This document shows positions 1-4,735 of a stretch of DNA of 5,241 bases, one piece after another; positions within the stretch are counted from its first letter, which is position 1; the number at the start of each line of letters is the position of its first letter. Location of the stretch: NCBI GenBank assembly GCA_963592385.1, contig CAVAWX010000106.1:1-5241 (forward strand), read 5' to 3'. The position numbers and the translations under genes were made by a program. The notes beneath the pieces are model-generated. The model was not told the DNA's origin. It did no database searches and saw nothing but the letters and a program-made list of their open reading frames with translations. This stretch comes from CAVAWX01 sp963592385 (lineage in GTDB: Bacteria; Actinomycetota; Coriobacteriia; Coriobacteriales; QAMH01).

Positions 1-1273
1 GCCCGGTCACGTTTTCCACGGGCACCGATCCGAACACGCGGCTGTCGAGCGAGTTCGTGCGGTTGTCGCCCATCACCCAAATCTCGCCCTCGGGCACCTT
101 GTAGGGATAGGTGATGCCGTTGGAATTGGACAGCGGCTTGCTCTGCTTGCCCTCGGTGTAGGGCTCGTCGAGCTTCTCGCCGTCCACGTAGACCGCCCCG
201 TCGCGCAGATCGACCGTCTGGCCGCCCACCGCGATCACGCGCTTGATGAGCATCTGGCCTTCCTCCTCCTTCACGCCGTTGAAGGTGACGATCTGGCCCT
301 GCTTGGGCGTGTCGAAGTAGTAGCTGACCTTCTCGGAGAGTATGCGGTCGTCCACCTGCAGGGTGTCTTCCATGGAGCCGGACGGGATGTAGTAGTACTC
401 GGCCACGAAGGCGCGCAGGGGGAAGATCAGGGCGAGCGCGATGACGAAGATGAGGAGGAACTCCAGGAAAAAGGCGAGGACCGCGCGGGCGTGGCCGCCG
501 GTTTTCGCGTAGTGACGCCCCTTGCCCTGGGCGATGGCCTCGTGGTCGGGCTCGGTCAAGACGTTGGCGCCGCGGTCGGCCTTGGGGTTCAGCAGCTCGG
601 AGACGTACTCGCGCATGGAGCGGGTCGACGCGGGAGCGGCGGCAGGGGCAGCTGTGGGGGCAGCCGAGGCGGAGGCAGCCGAGGCGGCTTCGGGGGCGAA
701 GTCGGGAGCGGGCCTGCGGGTAAAGCGGGGCGCGGCAGACGGTGCGCCCGGCGCGGAGGCGGCGCGGGCAGAAATCGTGGGAATGGTGAAAGGGGGCGCG
801 GGCGCGGCAGACGGCGCGGCGGGTGAAAGCGGCGCCGGCGCCGCAGAGGCCGCGGGCGCAGATGTCGCAGGTGAAGACGCGGCGGACATGGCGCCAGCCG
901 GCCTTGCGGCGGCAGCCGCAGCGGAATGCGCTCCGAGGGCGGGAGCGACACTGTGCGCGCCGCACACCCCCGGCTCGGCGCCTCGAACACCCTCTTCACC
1001 AGCTTGAATGCTCGTTTCGCCAGCGCGAACGCCCGCGTCGCCGGCATAAGCGCCCGCTTCACCAACGGGAGCACCCGCTTCACCATATGCAGGCGCATCC
1101 CCGCCGACCTCGCCGTCGGCGCGCCCCTTCAACCTGGAAAGCGCCGCGCGCCGCACGGCATCGCGCAGCTCCTGCTCGGTGGGCGCAATGCGATGCTGCG
1201 CGCCCCCCTCGTGGGCAAGCGAGCGGCGCAGGGCCTCGAGCTGCGCGCGTCGGTTGTCGGACAACTCCGCCAC
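1..1273 (-). CDS. lepB: Type I signal peptidase with long low-complexity N-terminal extension (3' end cut by window)
   Basis: Membrane serine protease that removes signal peptides from exported preproteins on the outer face of the membrane. The frame is open without a stop from 1294 to the window edge, giving 424 codons from a GTG at 1273. Visible in order: a charged helical segment (residues 1-60), six heptad repeats (about 64-105), an Ala/Pro/Ser-rich linker (about 106-218), a hydrophobic segment (about 265-285) preceded by basic residues, then the family boxes. Box B reads PSGSMEDTL with the catalytic Ser at residue 300. The general-base Lys is in IKRVIAVGG at residue 344, and box E reads GDNRTNSLDSR from residue 402. 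Only the last few tens of residues appear to be missing. The GTG start is chosen because it lies 2 nt after the ligA stop, has a purine-rich SD, and the frame stays coding-like from there. An ATG at 616 would give a normal-sized enzyme with Ser at 81 and Lys at 125, and is the main alternative. The family is certain; the start is less so. Confidence 0.93.
   Translation of the reverse strand, partial: MAELSDNRRAQLEALRRSLAHEGGAQHRIAPTEQELRDAVRRAALSRLKGRADGEVGGDAPAYGEAGAPVGEAGAYAGDAGVRAGETSIQAGEEGVRGAEPGVCGAHSVAPALGAHSAAAAAARPAGAMSAASSPATSAPAASAAPAPLSPAAPSAAPAPPFTIPTISARAASAPGAPSAAPRFTRRPAPDFAPEAASAASASAAPTAAPAAAPASTRSMREYVSELLNPKADRGANVLTEPDHEAIAQGKGRHYAKTGGHARAVLAFFLEFLLIFVIALALIFPLRAFVAEYYYIPSGSMEDTLQVDDRILSEKVSYYFDTPKQGQIVTFNGVKEEEGQMLIKRVIAVGGQTVDLRDGAVYVDGEKLDEPYTEGKQSKPLSNSNGITYPYKVPEGEIWVMGDNRTNSLDSRVFGSVPVENVTG
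659..687 (-). repeat. Direct repeat pair in the Ala/Ser/Pro linker of LepB
   Basis: The 14-mer GGCAGCCGAGGCGG (plus-strand reading) occurs at 659-672 and again at 674-687, a 15-bp period equal to five codons. It lies in the Ala/Ser-rich linker before the membrane segment and is part of its low-complexity composition. It is probably a slippage product. Confidence 0.6.
959..1084 (-). repeat. Six tandem 21-bp units encoding heptads in the LepB extension
   Basis: Reading the minus strand from 1084 down, six consecutive 21-bp units encode GEAGAPV, GEAGAYA, GDAGVRA, GETSIQA, GEEGVRG and AEPGVCG. The first two units both begin GGTGAAGCGGG and the later ones drift progressively. Gly-1, the acidic residue at position 2 (Glu or Asp), and Gly-4 (with one Ser) are the best-kept positions. 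A weaker relative (GEVGGDAPAY) lies just upstream. The period is an exact multiple of three, so copy-number change would keep the LepB frame. Confidence 0.85.
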
Positions 1274-1275
1274 GG

Positions 1276-3417
1276 CTAGGCGCTCTCCCCCACTTCACCC
1301 GTCTCGATGATGCGCACGAGCGCGGCCTCGTCGAGCACGGGCACGCCCAGCTGCTCGGCTTTGGCCAGCTTGCTGCCCGCGCCAGGGCCCGCCACCACAT
1401 ACGAGGTCTTTTTCGACACCGAGCCGGAAGTCTTGGCCCCCCAGCTGCGCAGCAGCTCCTCGGCGTCCGTGCGCGCGTACGCCGAAAGCGTGCCCGTCAA
1501 GACGAAGGTGAGGCCGGCCAGGGTCTGCGGCTTTTTCTCCCCGCCCGCCGCGGCCTCCATCTGCAACCCGGCGGCGCGCAGCCGCTCCACGAGCTTGCGG
1601 TTGGCCTCGATGGCGAAGAAGTCCACGACCGACTGCGCCACGACCTCGCCCACGCCGTCCACGCAGGCAAGCGCCTCGACGTCGGCGGCCATGAGCGCAT
1701 CAATGTCGGTGAAGGTGGCGACGATGGCCTCGGCGGTCGTCGCGCCGATGTTGCGGATGCCCAGCCCGAACAGCACGTGCGCGAAGGGCTGCTCCTTCGA
1801 GGCCTGCACCTGCGCGAGCGCCTTGCCCGCCATCAGGTGCCCCAGCACGCGCGGGCTGCCGTCGGCGCGCGGTTCGCCCACGACGAGGCGCGCCAGCTGC
1901 CCCTCATCGAGCGCGTAGTAATCGGCAACGTCGGAAAGCATGCCGGCCTCGACCAGCCGCTCGATGAGCTTTTGCCCGAAGCCGTCAATGTCGAGCGCAG
2001 GGCGGCTGACCCAGTGCGCGAGCCGCGTGAGTACCTGGGCCGGGCACTCGGCGCTGTCGCAGCGCAGGAACGCGCCGTCGCGGTAGACCGGCGCCCCGCA
2101 GCTCGGGCAGACCTCGGGCACGGGCACGGGCTCGGCGTCGGCCGGGCGCAGCTCGAGTATAGGGCCTACGACCTCGGGAATCACGTCGCCGGCCTTGTGG
2201 ATGACGATGGTGTCGCCGATGCGCACGTCCTTGCGCGCCAGCTCGTCGTAGTTGTGCAGGGTCGCGCGCGAGACGATGGAGCCGTCCACGCTCGTCGGGT
2301 CGAACTCGGCCACGGGGGTGAGGGCGCCGGTGCGCCCGACCTGGACCGCGATGCTGCGCAAGATGGTGGTCTTCTCCTCGGGCGGGAACTTGAACGCGAT
2401 GGCCCAGCGCGGCGCCTTGGCGGTGAATCCCAGCTGCTCTTGCAGGGAGAACTCGTCCACCTTCACCACCACGCCGTCGATGTCGTAGCCGAGCGCGTCG
2501 CGCTTTTCGGCGGCCTCGGCGCAGAAGTCGTGGACGGCCTGCTCGTCGTCCACGAGGCGGATGTTCGGGTTCACGGAAAAGCCCGCGCCGCGCAGCCAGT
2601 CGAGCAGCTCGTGCTGGCTTTCCACGGGCAGCTGCGCGGGGTCGGCCGCCGCGTAGAGGAAGGTGGCCAGATCGCGCCCGGCCGTGACGCCCGGGTCCTT
2701 TTGGCGCAGCGAGCCGGCGGCGGCGTTGCGGCAGTTGGCGAAGGGGCGCTTCAGCTTCAGCTTGCGGCCCACGAGCTCGCCGGCCTCGACGCGGGCGTTG
2801 TGCTCGAGGATCTCGTCGTTTTCGGCGGCGGTCTGCGCGTTTAAGCGCTCGAAGGACGCGCGCGGCATATAGCACTCGCCGCGCAGCTCTACGGGTGCGG
2901 TGAAGGCAAGTGCGCCGCTTTCGAAGGAGAGCTGGGCGGGCACGTCGTCCACGCGCCGGATGTTTTCCGTGATGTCCTCGCCCACGCGCCCGTCCCCGCG
3001 CGTCGCGGCGCGGACGAGCTGGCCCGTGTCGTAGGTGAGCGCGATGGAGGAGCCGTCGATCTTCAACTCGCAGCAGTAGCGCGGGGAAAAGCCGAGCGCC
3101 TCGTGCGTGCGGGAAAGCCAGGCGTCGAGTTCCTCGAGGCCCATCGCGTCTTCGAGCGAGTACATGCGCACCGCATGCTCCACAGGCTCGAAGCTGGCCG
3201 AGACCCCGCCGCCGACTTTTTGCGTCGGGCTGTCCGCGTCCACGAGGGCAGGCCAGGCGGCTTCCAGCTCCTCGAGCTCGCGTTCCAGCGAGTCGTAGGC
3301 CGCGTCGGAGAGCTCGGGAGCGTCCTGCTGGTAGTACTGCTCGCGGGCGCGCTCGATGATGGCGCGCAGCTCGGCGGCGCGCTCCTTCACGTCGTGCGGT
3401 ATCTCTGGCGAAGGCAC
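1276..3417 (-). CDS. ligA: NAD+-dependent DNA ligase LigA, complete
   Basis: Seals nicks with 3'-OH and 5'-phosphate ends during replication and repair, using NAD+ and releasing NMN and AMP. From the GTG at 3417 it has 713 residues, against about 670 typical of the family. Order: domain Ia with the NAD+-contact helix (DAPELSDAAYDSLERELEELE region, residues 32-52); the adenylation motif CELKIDG with the AMP-accepting Lys at residue 119; TRGDG at 139-143; RGE at 179-181; DGVVVK at 315-320; an OB-fold with QVGRTGALTP near 359; a four-Cys zinc finger (Cys 437, 440, 453, 458); helix-hairpin-helix repeats (about 478-610, including GLGIRNIG and GVGEVVAQ); and a BRCT domain (about 631-713, FVLTGTL near its start). 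The 3417 start is chosen for its SD and because it puts the catalytic Lys near the usual position (Lys115 in E. coli). An in-frame GTG at 3483 (735 residues) and one at 3390 are alternatives. Odd point: about 27 extra residues inside the adenylation domain near 197-224. Confidence 0.97.
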   Translation of the reverse strand: MPSPEIPHDVKERAAELRAIIERAREQYYQQDAPELSDAAYDSLERELEELEAAWPALVDADSPTQKVGGGVSASFEPVEHAVRMYSLEDAMGLEELDAWLSRTHEALGFSPRYCCELKIDGSSIALTYDTGQLVRAATRGDGRVGEDITENIRRVDDVPAQLSFESGALAFTAPVELRGECYMPRASFERLNAQTAAENDEILEHNARVEAGELVGRKLKLKRPFANCRNAAAGSLRQKDPGVTAGRDLATFLYAAADPAQLPVESQHELLDWLRGAGFSVNPNIRLVDDEQAVHDFCAEAAEKRDALGYDIDGVVVKVDEFSLQEQLGFTAKAPRWAIAFKFPPEEKTTILRSIAVQVGRTGALTPVAEFDPTSVDGSIVSRATLHNYDELARKDVRIGDTIVIHKAGDVIPEVVGPILELRPADAEPVPVPEVCPSCGAPVYRDGAFLRCDSAECPAQVLTRLAHWVSRPALDIDGFGQKLIERLVEAGMLSDVADYYALDEGQLARLVVGEPRADGSPRVLGHLMAGKALAQVQASKEQPFAHVLFGLGIRNIGATTAEAIVATFTDIDALMAADVEALACVDGVGEVVAQSVVDFFAIEANRKLVERLRAAGLQMEAAAGGEKKPQTLAGLTFVLTGTLSAYARTDAEELLRSWGAKTSGSVSKKTSYVVAGPGAGSKLAKAEQLGVPVLDEAALVRIIETGEVGESA
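1283..1291 (-). promoter_or_regulatory. Ribosome binding site supporting the upstream GTG start of lepB
   Basis: The minus strand reads GGGGGAGAG, ending 9 nt before the GTG at 1273. It lies inside the last codons of ligA, so lepB initiation is probably coupled to ligA termination. It supports the long form of LepB over the internal ATG at 616. Confidence 0.5.
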
Positions 3418-3425
3418 CTCGCGTG

Positions 3426-3432
3426 TCCTCTC
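3426..3432 (-). promoter_or_regulatory. Ribosome binding site deciding the ligA start
   Basis: The minus strand reads GAGAGGA, ending 8 nt before the GTG at 3417. This is a better-placed SD than anything before the in-frame GTG codons at 3483 or 3390. At 3483 an AAGGGG run sits almost against the start codon and inside a hairpin. Confidence 0.55.
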
Positions 3433-3483
3433 GGTCGTGTGTCGGCGGGCATGGCGTGGCTGCGGCTCGGCGGTGCGCGGCAC

Positions 3484-3509
3484 GCCCCTTCATCCGGGTG
3501 AAGAGGGGC
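3484..3509 (-). other. Hairpin in the ligA leader
   Basis: GCCCC (3484-3488) pairs with GGGGC (3505-3509) and TTCA (3489-3492) with TGAA (3499-3502), leaving a 6-nt loop and a 2-nt GA bulge. No T-run follows on either strand, so it is not a typical terminator. If translation began at the GTG at 3483, the purine-rich sequence before it would be trapped in this stem. With the start at 3417 it is a 5' leader hairpin. Confidence 0.5.
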
Positions 3510-3517
3510 GCCTTTCG

Positions 3518-3598
3518 CGGCACGTCGCGCTGCCTCGTGTCGCGGCACGTCGCGCCCTACAGCGCGCACGCGCAGCCTCACCATGTCGGCACGTCGCG
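3518..3598. repeat. Three copies of the 12-mer CGGCACGTCGCG upstream of ligA
   Basis: Identical 12-mers occur at 3518-3529, 3543-3554 and 3587-3598. The first two extend to an identical 16-mer (3515-3530 and 3540-3555), 25 bp apart. Each has ACGT at its core. They could be repeated operator sites or the remains of local duplication; the sequence alone does not say which. Confidence 0.7.
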
Positions 3599-3620
3599 GC
3601 ACACATGCAGCTTCACCATG
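3572..3620. repeat. Degenerate direct repeat pair GCAGCYTCACCATG
   Basis: GCAGCCTCACCATG at 3572-3585 and GCAGCTTCACCATG at 3607-3620 differ at one base. Read on the minus strand, each is followed by GC-rich sequence and then by a CGCGACGTGCCG copy. The two sets therefore form a larger duplicated unit with a roughly 10-nt length difference. The 11-base core GCAGCTTCACC at 3607 recurs exactly twice in the kinase insert (5188 and 5209). Confidence 0.6.
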
Positions 3621-3678
3621 CGAAGGCACAGGATAACCCTACGGCGCGGACCATGCGCACAGCGCCGCGCAACTCACC

Positions 3679-3710
3679 AAAAAACCGCGAGGGATGGCGC
3701 AACGGCGCGG
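3679..3710 (-). terminator. Candidate rho-independent terminator after the nucleoside hydrolase
   Basis: On the minus strand CCGCG (3710-3706) can pair with CGCGG (3689-3685), followed directly by six T (3684-3679). It starts about 38 nt past the hydrolase stop, so placement is good. The 5-bp stem and 16-nt loop are weak for a terminator, hence moderate confidence. It would separate the kinase-hydrolase unit from ligA-lepB. Confidence 0.4.
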
Positions 3711-3731
3711 CTAGACGGCGGCGACGTTTCG

Positions 3732-3744
3732 CGCCTATTAGGCG
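3732..3744. other. Short perfect palindrome after the hydrolase stop
   Basis: CGCCTATTAGGCG is an inverted repeat of 6 bp around one central base, 4 nt past the TAG at 3751-3749. As RNA it would form a 4-bp stem with a 5-nt loop and no following T-run. It may add to 3' end structure or be a protein site. Confidence 0.35.
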
Positions 3745-3748
3745 GATG

Positions 3749-4681
3749 CTAGCAAACGGCACTCTTCCAGGCGGCGAAGCAGGCGGCACGGAAAGCCGCG
3801 GGGTCTTTGATGCGCGGGACGCGTATGCGCGCGCGGACGGCGGGCGGGACCGCAGCGCCGGATGCCGCCGAGGCTGCAGCGTCGAGCGCCGCCAGATCCG
3901 CGTCCCCAAGCACCCCCGCGCCGGCCGGCGGGCGCTCGAGATAGCCCACGGAGAAGAGGCGCTCGTTCAACGAGACCTCGCGTTCCTCGAACGAAAACAG
4001 CTGCGGCTCCACGAGCGCGGCGGCAGCCACGACGTCCCAGCACACGAAGGCCTCCATGCCGTATTTCTCGCCCATCCAGGCAAACCAGCTCTCGCACTCG
4101 CGCATGAGCAGCGAGCTCTCCCCCATCTCCTGTGCGAACAGCTCGCGGGTGAAGGTGGCGGGCAGGCAGGCCTGCGCCGTGGCGACGGCGACGGGGCACG
4201 ACGCGCCTAAAACCGCGTGCGTCGCGGCCGCGTCGCAGGAGAAGTTCAGCTCGTCCATGGGGCGCCCGTTCACGAACAGGCTGTGCTCGATGCCGCCCAT
4301 CAAGTAGACGCCGGCCAGATGCTCGAAGAACGCGGGGGCGACGCCGGCCGCGCCCTTCAGGTTCGTGAGCGAGCCCGTCGCGACCAGGTGCAGCTCGCCG
4401 CCCGCCCCGCGCGCCGCCTCGGCCAGAAAACGCGCGGCCTCGCTGTCGGCGTGCGCCCCGTCCGCGCCGCCCGCCACGACCGGGACGTTCAGCCCCAGCT
4501 CGTCGGCCAGGCGCCGCGTGTTGGCATAGACCGTCTCGATGTCGCTGTTGCCGTAGGTGCAGGTGATCCCCGCCAGCTCGACCTCGTCCGAGTGCCCGAG
4601 CAGGTAGAGCAGGGCAAGCCCGTCGTCGACGTCGGCGCCGGTGCCCATGGTGTTGTCGCAGTCGAGGATGACGCGCTTCAT
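3749..4681 (-). CDS. Nucleoside hydrolase, inosine-uridine-preferring type, variant subgroup
   Basis: Predicted cytoplasmic enzyme of 310 residues that hydrolyses the N-glycosidic bond of nucleosides to ribose and free base; the preferred nucleoside cannot be told. The N-terminal calcium/ribose motif reads LDCDNTMGTGADVDDGLALL (residues 6-25), where the family norm is DTDPGxDD; six extra residues separate Asp9 from Asp19-Asp20. Other family elements: TYGNSD (42-47), ATGSLTNL (101-108), VYLMGG (125-130), ELNFSCDAAATHAVL (144-158) and CWDVVAAAAL (214-223), whose Asp216 matches the last metal-binding Asp. The residue before it is Trp, where classic members have a catalytic His. The ATG at 4681 is chosen because AAGGAGG precedes it; a TTG at 4702 would place that SD inside the gene. 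The C-terminal 50 residues are Ala-rich. It follows the kinase gene by 49 nt and is probably cotranscribed with it. No signal peptide is seen. Confidence 0.88.
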   Translation of the reverse strand: MKRVILDCDNTMGTGADVDDGLALLYLLGHSDEVELAGITCTYGNSDIETVYANTRRLADELGLNVPVVAGGADGAHADSEAARFLAEAARGAGGELHLVATGSLTNLKGAAGVAPAFFEHLAGVYLMGGIEHSLFVNGRPMDELNFSCDAAATHAVLGASCPVAVATAQACLPATFTRELFAQEMGESSLLMRECESWFAWMGEKYGMEAFVCWDVVAAAALVEPQLFSFEEREVSLNERLFSVGYLERPPAGAGVLGDADLAALDAAASAASGAAVPPAVRARIRVPRIKDPAAFRAACFAAWKSAVC

Positions 4682-4692
4682 AGTCGAAATCG

Positions 4693-4699
4693 CCTCCTT
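4693..4699 (-). promoter_or_regulatory. Ribosome binding site of the nucleoside hydrolase
   Basis: The minus strand reads AAGGAGG, a near-perfect SD, 11 nt before the ATG at 4681. It fixes the start. Its 5' half is shared with the last copy of the adjacent 8-bp repeat array. Confidence 0.75.
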
Positions 4700-4735
4700 C
4701 AAGGATTCAAGTCTTCAAGCCTTCAAAGCGTCAAG
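4696..4735 (-). repeat. Five tandem 8-bp repeats (CTTGAAGG-like) in the intercistronic gap
   Basis: On the minus strand from 4735 the units read CTTGACGC, TTTGAAGG, CTTGAAGA, CTTGAATC and CTTGAAGG, running straight into AGG to complete the SD of the downstream gene. The kinase stop codon TGA (4733-4731) lies in the first unit. The array is AT-richer than its surroundings. Confidence 0.75.

Larger units (their letters stand above)
3418..3748. other. 331-bp non-coding gap between the nucleoside hydrolase and ligA
   Basis: I see no convincing gene here. Open frames in it are short, Arg-rich and lack family motifs; the part nearest ligA is an in-frame upstream extension of ligA to a GTG at 3483. 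Reading the minus strand from 3748, it holds a small palindrome and a candidate terminator, then degenerate repeats (3515-3620), a hairpin (3484-3509) and the ligA SD. It should also contain the ligA-lepB promoter. I found no clear TTGACA/TATAAT pair; the most AT-rich spot outside the terminator is GTTATCC near 3632-3638 (minus), which is weak as a -10. Confidence 0.6.

Noticed and set aside
522..1007. Plus-strand Ala/Gly-rich frame with GESGAGA-like heptads
   Set aside because: It is the complement of the LepB low-complexity linker and has no independent start signal or known motif.
959..1084. Tandem array as a CRISPR
   Set aside because: Units are contiguous 21-mers without spacers, degenerate, and lie in an open coding frame.
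823..2844. Plus-strand open frame of 673 codons opposite ligA and lepB
   Set aside because: It is antisense to two clear genes, is Arg/Ala/His/Gly-rich with no family motif, and long shadow frames are expected in DNA this GC-rich.
3484..3509. Hairpin before ligA as an intrinsic terminator
   Set aside because: No run of T follows the stem on either strand.
1985..3523. Minus-strand frame of 512 codons overlapping ligA
   Set aside because: Arg-rich shadow of ligA in another frame; the ligA frame carries all ligase motifs in order.
3387..3629. Minus-strand 80-codon frame upstream of ligA
   Set aside because: Composition is that of the repeat units in a non-coding stretch; no good SD and no recognisable motif.
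3356..4210. Plus-strand frame of 284 codons across the gap and the nucleoside hydrolase
   Set aside because: Arg/His-rich, no motifs, antisense to the hydrolase; only the hydrolase frame has family features.
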